From Actinomycetota bacterium (GTDB lineage: Bacteria > Actinomycetota > Thermoleophilia > Gaiellales > Gaiellaceae), in contig PLDP01000276.1 of assembly GCA_003136795.1 (NCBI GenBank), positions 1 to 12,061 on the forward strand: a DNA stretch of 12,061 nt, in the 5' to 3' direction. The notes beneath the pieces were generated by a model. That model was not told where the DNA came from. It was given only the letters and a program-made list of their open reading frames with translations, and did no database searches. A program made the translations under genes and the position numbers. This document shows, piece after piece, positions 1 to 6,286 of this stretch (positions within the stretch are counted from its first letter, which is position 1; every line of letters begins with the position of its first letter).

Positions 1-171
1 CCGATCAGGATCTCGATCCGGATGAACAACTCTTCCGGCATCTACCAGGTCGACGGACTGCTGAAGGCGAAGCTCGTCGGCTCCGGGCTCGAGCCCTACG
101 TCGAGGTGATCGCGCACATCGACACCGAGGCCGAAAAGCGCTTGGTGCCGCTCTATCAACTCGATCTGTAG
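1..171 (+). CDS. C-terminal end of an unrecognised protein (partial)
   Basis: The frame is open from the first base to a TAG at 169-171 and gives 56 residues ending LVPLYQLDL. Almost every codon ends in G or C, as in the other genes here, so this is the tail of a real gene whose start lies outside the window. The visible part alternates hydrophobic and polar residues (YVEVIAHI), which suggests beta strands, and has no membrane segment or known motif. An ATG at 22 could start a 49-residue protein, but the good codon bias before it argues that the gene continues upstream. Function unknown. The tRNA-Gln promoter lies immediately downstream. Confidence 0.7.
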   Translation, partial: PIRISIRMNNSSGIYQVDGLLKAKLVGSGLEPYVEVIAHIDTEAEKRLVPLYQLDL

Positions 172-185
172 CCGGGGAACGCGGC

Positions 186-191
186 TACAAT
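186..191 (+). promoter_or_regulatory. -10 box of the tRNA-Gln promoter
   Basis: TACAAT, a good match to the sigma70-family -10 consensus, lies 10 nt before the mature tRNA 5' end. Initiation about 7 nt downstream would give a leader of only a few bases for RNase P. No convincing -35 is seen at a 16-18 nt spacing; that position falls in the end of the upstream gene. Confidence 0.6.
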
Positions 192-201
192 CCCGACGCC
201 C

Positions 202-272
202 TGCGGGATCGTCTAATGGTAGGACGCCGGACTCTGAATCCGGTAGTCTAGGTTCGAGTCCTAGTCCCGCAG
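202..272 (+). tRNA. tRNA-Gln, anticodon CTG
   Basis: A full cloverleaf can be drawn. The acceptor stem TGCGGGA (202-208) pairs with TCCCGCA (265-271). The anticodon stem CCGGA (227-231) pairs with TCCGG (239-243) around the loop CTCTGAA, with anticodon CTG at 234-236 reading CAG codons. The T arm carries GGTTCGAGTCC. The discriminator is G272. CCA is not fully encoded (CCT follows), so the tail must be added after transcription. No glutaminyl-tRNA synthetase is in the window; most actinobacteria charge this tRNA with Glu and amidate it with GatCAB, which is family knowledge and not visible here. Confidence 0.95.
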
Positions 273-279
273 CCTTTGA

Positions 280-310
280 AAAAGCCCTGCACACGCGGGG
301 CTTTTGTTTT
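280..310 (+). terminator. Intrinsic terminator after tRNA-Gln
   Basis: AAAAGCCC (280-287) pairs with GGGCTTTT (298-305) around a 10-nt loop, followed by GTTTT. It starts 8 nt after the tRNA and ends the tRNA transcript. It also overlaps the ATG at 276, which argues against reading a protein from that codon. Confidence 0.85.
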
Positions 311-372
311 CCGTTCAGGCAGCGGAACCGGCCGCCGTCTCTCTCGCCGGATACGATTGTTAGCTCCCCACA

Positions 373-386
373 GCGGGCTCGCCCGC
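373..386. repeat. Short inverted repeat before a small ORF
   Basis: GCGGGC (373-378) and GCCCGC (381-386) form a 6-bp inverted repeat with a 2-nt centre, 7 nt before the ATG at 394. It could be an operator or a small leader hairpin. With no T tract it is not a convincing terminator. Confidence 0.4.
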
Positions 387-393
387 AGAAACG

Positions 394-516
394 ATGGTCG
401 ACATGGCGACGAGGAAACAGAAGCTCAGGGCCGAGGCCGCAGGGTCGGCGCTCGCTCAGCCGGCGAAGGCAGCGAAGAAGACCGCAAAGGTGAAGAAGAC
501 ATCGCGCGGCAAGTAG
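394..516 (+). CDS. Small Lys/Ala-rich basic protein, or N-terminal part of a frame-shifted gene
   Basis: ATG 394 to TAG 516 gives 40 residues. An in-frame ATG at 403 would give 37, starting MATRKQKLRAEAAG. The second half is an Ala/Lys-rich tail (AKAAKKTAKVKK), as seen in disordered DNA- or RNA-binding tails. I count 34 of 40 codons ending in G or C, well above the overlapping frame, so this frame is the coding one in this stretch. No strong ribosome-binding site precedes either ATG. At its stop, coding signal passes directly into the -1 frame (501-761), which suggests that the two ORFs are parts of one gene or a coupled pair. Confidence 0.5.
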   Translation: MVDMATRKQKLRAEAAGSALAQPAKAAKKTAKVKKTSRGK

Positions 517-761
517 GCGCGGGCACGAACGAGGCGCGCGAGGAGCACAGACGGGACGCGCTGAGCGCGTTTCTCGAGGCACGCGTCGCAGCCGGCTTCC
601 GCGTCGAGACTCGCACCGGCACGCAGGCGATCATCGCGCCCACCGGCGCACGCTCGGTGCTGGGCCGGCTTCGCCGCTCGGGCGGGCAGGGACGGCAGGT
701 CGTGTCGGTCGACGACCAGGGCGAGGTGACCGTGTCGCCGGCGGAGCCTCTCCGCTCCTGA
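501..761 (+). CDS. Small uncharacterised protein with no normal start codon (start uncertain)
   Basis: From about 513 the frame ending at TGA 761 has very strong G/C third positions and reads as a compact soluble domain of about 80 residues: a charged helix (EEHRRDALSAFLEARVAAGF), a strand (RVETRTGTQAIIA), a short basic stretch, then QVVSVDDQGEVTV near the end. The FRVETRT.TQAII pattern resembles small uncharacterised actinobacterial proteins I know only as hypothetical. No ATG, GTG or TTG lies in frame between 360 and the domain. Options are ATC 501, with AAGGTGA about 7 nt upstream; TTG 357 or ATG 276, whose intervening codons look non-coding; or entry by a -1 frameshift from the 394-516 ORF. 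The coordinates use ATC 501 as a placeholder. Confidence 0.5.
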   Translation: MARQVGAGTNEAREEHRRDALSAFLEARVAAGFRVETRTGTQAIIAPTGARSVLGRLRRSGGQGRQVVSVDDQGEVTVSPAEPLRS

Positions 762-765
762 GCGC

Positions 766-1116
766 TTAAAGCGCCGCGGCGGCGGGCGACGCGGCAGGCT
801 GCAGCGCCTGCTCGAGCGCGCGTTCGAGCGCGTAGAGCGGGAACGGCTTCACGAGATAGGCGGCCGGGCCGAGCCCGAGCAGATGCTCGCTCGGCGGGTA
901 GATGCTCGTGAACAGGACCGGCACGTTTTGCGCGCGCAGGGTCTGGGCGAGGTGCAGTCCCTCCGGCTCGCCCGGCTCGATCACCGCTGCGTCGACACCG
1001 GCGTGCTCGACGGCGGCGCCGCCGAACGGCACCGGTTCATGCCCCAAGCGACGGACCACCAGTTCGAGGAGTGCGCTGATGTCGTCGTGCGGCTCACAGA
1101 TGAGGACACGCGCCAT
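766..1116 (-). CDS. Receiver-like protein with Glu at the phosphoacceptor position
   Basis: ATG at 1114-1116 gives 116 residues with the size and strand pattern of a stand-alone CheY-like receiver. It starts MARVLICEP where receivers usually have an Asp pair, and has VPVLFTS (T70/S71) and LVKPF (K90), the conserved switch Thr/Ser and Lys. The third strand reads DAAVIEPGEPEG. The phosphoacceptor position is Glu47, and the N-terminal acidic pocket is reduced to E8 with D11/D12 displaced. Normal Asp phosphorylation is therefore unlikely; the protein may be a constitutive or phosphorylation-independent pseudo-receiver. A longer reading frame back to 1302 overlaps the divergent regulator and is rejected as the start. 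A 57-bp intergenic region separates it from that regulator. GATTCT sits 6 nt before the ATG, a weak -10-like match. Confidence 0.8.
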   Translation of the reverse strand: MARVLICEPHDDISALLELVVRRLGHEPVPFGGAAVEHAGVDAAVIEPGEPEGLHLAQTLRAQNVPVLFTSIYPPSEHLLGLGPAAYLVKPFPLYALERALEQALQPAASPAAAAL

Positions 1117-1161
1117 GCCCGCAGAATCGACCGTCCACGCAGGGATTCGGCCCGGGGGTGG

Positions 1162-1167
1162 TATGAA
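1162..1167 (+). promoter_or_regulatory. Possible -10 box of the OmpR-type regulator
   Basis: TATGAA lies exactly 6 nt before ATG 1174, the spacing seen at the better leaderless promoters in this window. It lacks the final T. The overlapping purine stretch GAAGAGGG (1165-1172) could equally be a ribosome-binding site, so the two readings compete. Confidence 0.3.
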
Positions 1168-1173
1168 GAGGGT

Positions 1174-1872
1174 ATGAATGCCCGGCTCAGGATCCTCGTG
1201 ATCGACGACGACGCTGACATCAGGCTGCTCCTGCGCGAGCTCCTGGAACGGGCCGGCTACACGGTCGATGAGGCCGCAGACGGGAAAACGGGGCTCCGTC
1301 ACCTGTTTTCGAACGCTCCGTCGCTCGTGATCCTCGACGTGACGATGCCCGACATGGACGGCTACCAGACGCTCGAGCGGATCCGCGACCTCTCGGATGT
1401 CCCGGTCTTGATGCTGACCGCGCGCACCCAGGAGCTCGAGAAGGTGCGCGGCCTCTCCGCCGGCGCCGACGACTACGTTGCGAAGCCGTTCGGCCGCCAG
1501 GAGCTACTCGCCCGCGTGCAGGCGCTGCTGCGGCGTACCGGCGGCAAGACGGAGGTGATCGAGGCCTACAGCGACGACTTCGTCGAGATCGACTACGCCC
1601 AGCGGCACGTGCGCGTGCAAAGCCGGGACGTACAGCTGACGCCCCTCGAGTTCAAGCTGCTCGCGGCATTCGTGCAGAACCCGAACCAGGTGCTCTCGCG
1701 CGACCAGCTGCTCGACCTCGTGTGGGGTGACCCGTACGGCGTGTCGGGCGACCAGGTGAAGCTCTACGTCGGCTACCTGCGGCGCAAGCTCGTCCCCGAC
1801 GCGCCGGAGACCGCACCGATCGAGACCGTGCGCGGGTTCGGCTACCGCTACCGGCGCACCGCTCCTTCTTAG
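1174..1872 (+). CDS. OmpR/PhoB-family response regulator
   Basis: 232 residues, the usual family length. The receiver domain (about 5-118) has the acidic pocket D11-D13, phosphoacceptor D55 in LVILDVTMPDMDGY, switch T82 in MLTAR and K104 in VAKPF, all intact. The C-terminal winged-helix DNA-binding domain (about 135-230) has LTPLEFKLLAAF, the recognition region near VSGDQVKLYVGYLRRKL and the ending ETVRGFGYRYR typical of OmpR-type effectors. ATG 1174 is chosen because purine-rich GAAGAGGG precedes it and the receiver begins at residue 5. It is divergent from the pseudo-receiver and convergent with the single-domain receiver, sharing four bases of stop codons (1869-1872). It is the only clear transcription factor in the window. 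A kinase partner is inferred to be the nearby membrane histidine kinase, but this cannot be proven from position. Confidence 0.95.
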   Translation: MNARLRILVIDDDADIRLLLRELLERAGYTVDEAADGKTGLRHLFSNAPSLVILDVTMPDMDGYQTLERIRDLSDVPVLMLTARTQELEKVRGLSAGADDYVAKPFGRQELLARVQALLRRTGGKTEVIEAYSDDFVEIDYAQRHVRVQSRDVQLTPLEFKLLAAFVQNPNQVLSRDQLLDLVWGDPYGVSGDQVKLYVGYLRRKLVPDAPETAPIETVRGFGYRYRRTAPS

Positions 1873-2252
1873 GACGGCTTTCCGCCCAGCAGCTCCTGCA
1901 CCTTCGCAACGAGCTCCGGCGCCTTGAACGGTTTCGCGAGGTAGGCGTCGGCGCCTGCGTCCATCCCCCGCTCCACGTCGCTCTCCTGCACGCGCGCCGA
2001 GAGCAGGATCACCTTCAGGTCGCGCAGCGATGGATCCGCGCGCAGCTCGACGAGCACCTCGTAGCCGGTCCGCTTCGGCATCATCACGTCGAGGACGGCC
2101 AGCGCCGGCCGGCGCGCACGGGCCGCTGCGATCGCGGCTTCGCCGTCGACGGCGCGCATCACCTCGTAACCCGCGCGCTCGAGCCGCAACGCGACGAGCG
2201 AGAGGATGTCTTCGTCGTCGTCCGCGCAGAGGATCAATGGACGGTTGCTCAT
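1869..2252 (-). CDS. Single-domain CheY-like response regulator
   Basis: 127 residues, receiver domain only. All functional positions are present: D11/D12, phosphoacceptor D55 in LAVLDVMMPKRTGY, S85 in LLSAR and K107 in LAKPF. There is no output domain, so it should act through protein contacts or as a phosphotransfer intermediate. Its ATG overlaps the stop codon of the upstream kinase (ATGA, 2249-2252), which implies one mRNA and translational coupling and makes the two a probable cognate pair. Its TAA (1869-1871) overlaps the TAG of the convergent OmpR-type regulator, so each transcript must end inside or run into the other gene. Confidence 0.93.
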   Translation of the reverse strand: MSNRPLILCADDDEDILSLVALRLERAGYEVMRAVDGEAAIAAARARRPALAVLDVMMPKRTGYEVLVELRADPSLRDLKVILLSARVQESDVERGMDAGADAYLAKPFKAPELVAKVQELLGGKPS

Positions 2253-3997
2253 GTGACGGTCGGGAGCTCCACGACGAAGGTGGTGCCCAGCCCCTCTCGA
2301 CTATGAACGCCGATGCGGCCGCCGTGGGCCTCGACGATCGCCTTGGAGATGTACAGCCCGAGCCCGGTGCCCTGGATCTGCCGCTCGAGCGCGGTCTGCG
2401 AGCGGAAGAAGCGCTCGAAGAGCTTTTCGCGCTCCTGGTCTGGGATCCCGATTCCGGTGTCGGTCACCTCGATGCGCGCCAGGCCGTCGCCGCCCGTCAG
2501 GCGCACCGTCACGCGGCCGCCCTGCGGCGTGAACTTGATCGCGTTCGAGACGAGGTTGTCGAGCAGCTGCGCGAGGCGCGCCTGCTCGCCGTGGACCTGC
2601 ACCACACCCTCGATCTCCACCGTCAGCTCGACCGACGAGGTCTCGGACCTCGGCCGCGCGGATTCGACCGCGTGGCGGACGAGCTCGGTCAGGTCGACCT
2701 CCGAGCGATCGAGCTCGAGGCGGCCTTCCTGGAGGCGCGCCGTGAACAGGAGATCCGACACGAGCCCGAGCAGGCGATGCGCGTTGCGGTCGACGATCGC
2801 GAGGTAGCCGCGCTTCTCCTCGTCCGGCTCGTCTTCCAGGAGCAGCTCGACGTAGCCGGAGATCGAGGTGAGCGGTGTGCGGAGCTCGTGCGACACGCTC
2901 GACACGAACTCGTCCTTCAACGTGTCGATCTCGACGAGTTGCTCGTTTTGGTAGGAGAGCAGCTGTTGCGCCTGCTCGGCCTCGCGTCGCGCCACGCGCT
3001 CGGACCGGCGGGAACGTTCGACGGCGCGCACGAGCCCGGAGAGCCTGAGCAGGACGAGCAGGGCGATCAGCGCGCTCACGGGCGCGATCGCGTAGACCTG
3101 GGCGCGGTCCCCGTGCAGCTTCTCGAACATCGAGATCGACGGCCCGATCAGGAGCCCCGCCGCGAGCAGCACGAGCCGGGCTTTGGTGAGGCGGGGCAAC
3201 CTGCGCCGGTCGGGCAGCGCGAGGCGCGCCATCGACGGGTCGAGCGCGGCCCCGGCCCACACGACGTACGAGCCGAGCCAGAGCGCGTCGATCCAGTCGC
3301 CGCCCTGGTAGGTGTTGATGTTCAGGCCGTAGATCTCGTCCGCGACCACCCAGAGCCCGACGCTGAGGAGCAGCAGCCGGTAGGCGGTCGTTCGGCCGCC
3401 AGGCCCGAGGAGCAGCTGCGCGAGCCCGACCAGCAGCAGCACGTCCATGACCGGGTACGCCATCGCCACCAGCCGGGCCCCCTCGCCGCCGAACGCCATG
3501 TGGCGATACGGCTCGATGAAGAACACCCACTGGAAGAGGACGACACCGGCGAAGATGACGATCGAATCGAGGATCGCCGCCCGGCTCGTCTGGCGCCCGA
3601 GCCGTCGCAGGACGAGGAAGATCCCGAGCGCGAGCAGCGGGTACCCGCCGAGGTAGAAGACGTCGGCGATCGACGGATTGGGCGGCTCGCGGTTCAGCTG
3701 CAGCTCGTACACGGCGAAGATCGTGTCGCCGGCCACCTGGCAGAGCAGGCCGAACGCGAAGAGGTGCCACGCGAGCCGCTCGCCGGGCGGCAGGTGGCGC
3801 CTCGTCCCGATCCAGATCGCCGCGACCGAGCAGAGCCCGATCACCACGTAGAACACCGACTGCGCGTTCGACGACAGCAGGAAGTAGATCCCGATCGCGA
3901 CGACGCCCCCGCCCATGAATGCCAATGAGGCAGGCGCCGCCCGCAGGCGCGCAGCCAGCGCCGGAGCGACGCGCTCGGTGGGGGTTAGGGAAGCCAC
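2249..3997 (-). CDS. Membrane sensor histidine kinase with polytopic N-terminal domain
   Basis: 582 residues from a GTG at 3995-3997. Residues about 25-320 hold roughly nine or ten hydrophobic segments (for example 30-41, 48-64, 76-97, 116-130, 143-160, 177-197, 206-220, 273-290, 301-320) joined by short loops. Sensing is thus probably in or at the membrane, with no large extracellular domain. A short coiled coil (325-362) leads to the HisKA domain with SHELRTPLTSISGY, phospho-His H370. The HATPase domain has N485 in NLVSNAIKF, DTGIGI (513-518), FERFFR and GTGLGLYI (543-550). It is a complete HPK1-type kinase. I do not recognise the membrane domain. It is the first gene of a two-gene operon with the single-domain receiver. 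GAAGAG lies 8-13 nt before the GTG. Confidence 0.95.
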   Translation of the reverse strand: MASLTPTERVAPALAARLRAAPASLAFMGGGVVAIGIYFLLSSNAQSVFYVVIGLCSVAAIWIGTRRHLPPGERLAWHLFAFGLLCQVAGDTIFAVYELQLNREPPNPSIADVFYLGGYPLLALGIFLVLRRLGRQTSRAAILDSIVIFAGVVLFQWVFFIEPYRHMAFGGEGARLVAMAYPVMDVLLLVGLAQLLLGPGGRTTAYRLLLLSVGLWVVADEIYGLNINTYQGGDWIDALWLGSYVVWAGAALDPSMARLALPDRRRLPRLTKARLVLLAAGLLIGPSISMFEKLHGDRAQVYAIAPVSALIALLVLLRLSGLVRAVERSRRSERVARREAEQAQQLLSYQNEQLVEIDTLKDEFVSSVSHELRTPLTSISGYVELLLEDEPDEEKRGYLAIVDRNAHRLLGLVSDLLFTARLQEGRLELDRSEVDLTELVRHAVESARPRSETSSVELTVEIEGVVQVHGEQARLAQLLDNLVSNAIKFTPQGGRVTVRLTGGDGLARIEVTDTGIGIPDQEREKLFERFFRSQTALERQIQGTGLGLYISKAIVEAHGGRIGVHSREGLGTTFVVELPTVT

Positions 3998-4016
3998 GAT
4001 GGTGCTCTTCGGCGCC

Positions 4017-4022
4017 AGCCTA
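4017..4022 (-). promoter_or_regulatory. Candidate -10 box of the histidine kinase operon
   Basis: On the minus strand TAGGCT lies 19 nt before the kinase GTG, which would give a short leader holding the GAAGAG ribosome-binding site. No clear -35 is seen. It is divergent from the substrate-binding-protein promoter about 40 bp away. Confidence 0.4.
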
Positions 4023-4058
4023 ACCAGCCCGCCGGTGGTTCAGATCTGGCGAATGAGG

Positions 4059-4087
4059 TTGGCGTTCGGGTCCAGCGTCTCTATGCT
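4059..4087 (+). promoter_or_regulatory. Promoter of the substrate-binding protein gene
   Basis: TTGGCG (4059-4064) and TATGCT (4082-4087) are separated by exactly 17 nt, a good sigma70-family match and the best-formed two-part promoter in the window. Initiation near 4094 would give a leader of about 30 nt containing the AGGAGG site. Confidence 0.65.
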
Positions 4088-4115
4088 CTCCCGACATTCC
4101 CCTGACCCCCCAGAC

Positions 4116-4121
4116 AGGAGG
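4116..4121 (+). promoter_or_regulatory. Ribosome-binding site deciding a GTG start
   Basis: AGGAGG, a perfect Shine-Dalgarno core, lies 4 nt before GTG 4126 and fixes that codon as the start. It contrasts with several other genes here that have no such site. Confidence 0.75.
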
Positions 4122-4125
4122 ACGA

Positions 4126-5421
4126 GTGAAGAAGCGCATCTACGTGGGCGCGGGAGCGTCCGCGCTGATTGCAATCGTCGCCCTGGCGACGATGGTGAGC
4201 GGCGCAATCGCCCGGAGCGGCTCTACACCGCTACCGGCGTCGTCGTGCTCGGCAATCCAGAACGCAAGCGGTCAGTACCTGATCGCATCCGACCTGCCTC
4301 TCGAGGGCTCGGGCCGGACTCAGACGTCACAGATGACTCGTGCGATTCAGTTCATCCTGAAGCAGCACGCATACAAGGCAGGCAAGTACTCGCTCGCCTA
4401 TCAGAGCTGTGACGATGCGACCGCCCAGGCCGGTAAGTGGGACTCGGGCAAGTGCTCGGCGAACGCAAACGCCTACGCGCAGGACTCAAGCGTGGTCGGC
4501 GTTATCGGCACGTTCAACTCGGGTTGCGCCGAGATCATCATCCCGATCATCAACCGCGCCTCAAACGGCCCGGTGGCCATGGTCAGCCCGGCGAACACGT
4601 ATGTCGGTCTGACGCATCCGGGCCCGGGCACTTCGGCCGGCGAGCCGGGCAAGTACTACCCGACCGGGAAGCGCAATTACGCCCGCGTCGTGGCGGCGGA
4701 CGACTACCAGGGTGCTGCTGATGCACTTCTGGCCCAGTCGCTCAAAATCAAGAAGGTGTTCATTCTGAACGACAAGGAGGCCTACGGCCTCGGCGTCGCG
4801 ACGAACTTCAAGAACGCCGCGACGAAGCTCGGCATCAAGATCGCCGGCTTCACCGCATGGGACGGCAAGGCGACCTCGTACGAGGCGCTTGCGGTCAAGA
4901 TCAAGGCCTCGGGAGCACAGGGTGTGTTCCTCGGCGGTCTGATCTGCGAGAACGGTGGCAAGCTGATCAAGGACGTCTCGGCCGGCGCGCCGGGCGTGAA
5001 GATCATGGCTCCTGACGGCTTCACCCCGGTCTCCGCCACCGTCCAGGGTGCAGGGACTGCGGCCAACGGGATGACCGTCTCGGTTGCGGGTCTGCCGAAC
5101 GCAGCGCTCAAGGGCGAAGGCAAGACGTTCGTCACCGCGTTCACGAAGGCCGACCACAGTGCACCGGACCCGTACTCCGTGTACGCGGCCCAGTCCGCCG
5201 AGGTCATGGTCCAGGCGATTGCGCAGTCCAACGGCACTCGCGCGGACGTGGCGAAGCAGCTCTTCAAGGTCAATCTGAAGGGCAGCATCCTCGGCAACGT
5301 GTCGTTCAACGCGAACGGCGACGTGACCGCGAACCCGGTCACGATCTACAAGGTCGTAGGTGGCAAGTCGACGACTCTCAGGGTCATCGTGCCGCCGAAG
5401 TCGCTCGTGAAGGCCGCATAG
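4126..5421 (+). CDS. Secreted ABC-type substrate-binding protein (branched-chain amino acid / Peripla_BP_6 type)
   Basis: 431 residues. The N-terminus is a signal peptide: MKKR, a hydrophobic run over 8-27 and a probable cleavage after AIA (27-29). There is no lipobox Cys near the cleavage site, so it appears to be released or retained by other means rather than being a lipoprotein. The mature part shows the two-lobed type I periplasmic binding fold: VVGVIGTFNSGCAEIIIPIINRA matches the region that contacts ligand in LivJ-like proteins; later KKVFILNDKEAYGLGVA, GAQGVFLGG and PDPYSVYAAQSAEVM follow the family order. Cysteines at 41, 95, 110, 134 and 274 could form disulfides. No permease or ATPase gene is beside it. 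Its own promoter and terminator make it a single-gene unit. The ligand cannot be told from sequence. Confidence 0.9.
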   Translation: MKKRIYVGAGASALIAIVALATMVSGAIARSGSTPLPASSCSAIQNASGQYLIASDLPLEGSGRTQTSQMTRAIQFILKQHAYKAGKYSLAYQSCDDATAQAGKWDSGKCSANANAYAQDSSVVGVIGTFNSGCAEIIIPIINRASNGPVAMVSPANTYVGLTHPGPGTSAGEPGKYYPTGKRNYARVVAADDYQGAADALLAQSLKIKKVFILNDKEAYGLGVATNFKNAATKLGIKIAGFTAWDGKATSYEALAVKIKASGAQGVFLGGLICENGGKLIKDVSAGAPGVKIMAPDGFTPVSATVQGAGTAANGMTVSVAGLPNAALKGEGKTFVTAFTKADHSAPDPYSVYAAQSAEVMVQAIAQSNGTRADVAKQLFKVNLKGSILGNVSFNANGDVTANPVTIYKVVGGKSTTLRVIVPPKSLVKAA

Positions 5422-5447
5422 CCGGGACCCCACCAGCGGTTTGACCC

Positions 5448-5481
5448 GAGGGGGGAGGGCGCAAGCCCTCCCCCCTCTTTT
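5448..5481 (+). terminator. Strong intrinsic terminator of the substrate-binding protein gene
   Basis: A perfect 13-bp stem (5448-5460 with 5465-5477), nearly all G-C, is closed by a GCAA tetraloop and followed by TTTT (5478-5481). It starts 26 nt after the stop codon and is the clearest terminator in the window. The next gene begins 19 nt beyond it. Confidence 0.95.
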
Positions 5482-5500
5482 GTGTTCTTATGCCTGCGGG

Positions 5501-6244
5501 ATGTCACTGGCGGCGGTGCCGAACCTCGAAAGCGAGCTCGACGGGCTGTACGCGCTGCCGCTCGAGCAGTTCACCAAGGCGCGGAACGATCTGGCTGCGC
5601 GGCTGCGCAAGGCGCACCAGGACGACGTCGCGGCAGCGGTGCACGCGCTGAAGAAGCCGAGCACCGTCGCGTGGGCGGCGAACCGGCTCGCGCGCGAGCA
5701 GCCGAAGCAGGTCGACACGCTGCTCCAGGCCGCCGAGCGGCTGCGCGCCGCGCAGCAGCGTTCGCTCGGCGGCAAGGCGAGCGCCGACGAGGTCAACGAG
5801 GCGTCGGCCGCCGAGCGCGAAGCGCTGCGCGCGCTCCTTAGTTCAGCGCGGGCGGCACTCGGCGCGCGCGCGACCCCGCCGTTCCTCGAACGCCTCTCAC
5901 AGACGTTGCGCGCTGCGGCGATCGACAATTCGTCGCGCACGCTCTTGCAGCGAGGCCGGCTGACCGAGGAGCTGAAGGCGGCAGGCTTCGGACCGCTCGA
6001 AGCGGTGGCGCCGTCGCGCGGTCGGAGCGACGAGGTGGCCCACGCCGCCCGCGAGCGCGTCACAACGCTGCGCGCGGAAGCAAGGCAGCTGGACGCGGAG
6101 GCGCGCGAGGCCGAGCAAGCGGCCTCGGACGCCGCGCAAGCCGCGCAGATCCTGGCCGAGGAGTCGGCCGACAAACGCCGCGACGCCGACCGGGCAGCGG
6201 CAGAGCTCACCGACGCCGAGCACGACCTCAACACGCGCCGCTAA
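5501..6244 (+). CDS. Uncharacterised all-helical protein with C-terminal coiled coil
   Basis: 247 residues from ATG 5501. The composition is dominated by Ala, Arg, Glu and Leu, with no membrane segment or signal peptide. Residues 8-70 include LYALPLEQFTKARNDLAARLRKA and LKKPSTVAWAANRLAR, a pattern I associate with an uncharacterised actinobacterial family. Residues about 178-240 form a long heptad-like coiled coil rich in Ala/Glu/Arg. The open frame extends upstream to 5441, but that part lies in the terminator hairpin and is not coding. No Shine-Dalgarno site is seen; TATGCC lies 6 nt before the ATG and might be a weak -10 box for a leaderless mRNA. An ATG at 5490 is out of frame. Possibly a structural or nucleoid-associated protein, but I cannot assign a function. 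Confidence 0.75.
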   Translation: MSLAAVPNLESELDGLYALPLEQFTKARNDLAARLRKAHQDDVAAAVHALKKPSTVAWAANRLAREQPKQVDTLLQAAERLRAAQQRSLGGKASADEVNEASAAEREALRALLSSARAALGARATPPFLERLSQTLRAAAIDNSSRTLLQRGRLTEELKAAGFGPLEAVAPSRGRSDEVAHAARERVTTLRAEARQLDAEAREAEQAASDAAQAAQILAEESADKRRDADRAAAELTDAEHDLNTRR

Positions 6245-6274
6245 AGACTGGCGGGCGCCCGGCTGGGCCAGGTC

Positions 6275-6280
6275 TAGACT
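6275..6280 (+). promoter_or_regulatory. -10 box placed for leaderless transcription
   Basis: TAGACT ends exactly 6 nt before GTG 6287, so RNA starting at the usual distance would begin at or next to the start codon. There is no Shine-Dalgarno site before this gene, which supports leaderless initiation. Confidence 0.55.
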
Positions 6281-6286
6281 CGGCCG

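Noticed and set aside
276..400. Reading a protein from ATG 276 through the frame ending at 761
   Set aside because: The ATG sits at the tRNA-Gln terminator hairpin, and codons up to about 510 in this frame have weak third-position bias while the overlapping frame 394-516 has strong bias.
394..516. Classic -1 programmed frameshift heptamer
   Set aside because: I looked for X XXY YYZ in frame before the TAG and found only a weak A-AAG tetramer (in GCA AAG) with no clear stimulatory hairpin, so programmed shifting is only one of several options.
883..1173. Upstream extension of the OmpR-type regulator frame to 883
   Set aside because: The extension is antisense to the receiver-like gene and adds non-receiver sequence; ATG 1174 with GAAGAGGG gives a family-length protein.
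2301..3770. Second minus-strand frame over the kinase (489 codons)
   Set aside because: Its Arg/Ala/Pro-rich product without motifs lies in a different frame of the same gene.
2030..3928. Long plus-strand open frame (632 codons) opposite the histidine kinase
   Set aside because: It is antisense to a kinase with every conserved motif; its Arg/Asp/Glu-rich product has no domain. It is a shadow of high-GC coding sequence.
4561..5433. Minus-strand frame opposite the substrate-binding protein
   Set aside because: The plus strand has a signal peptide, the binding fold, a promoter, ribosome-binding site and terminator; the opposite frame has none.
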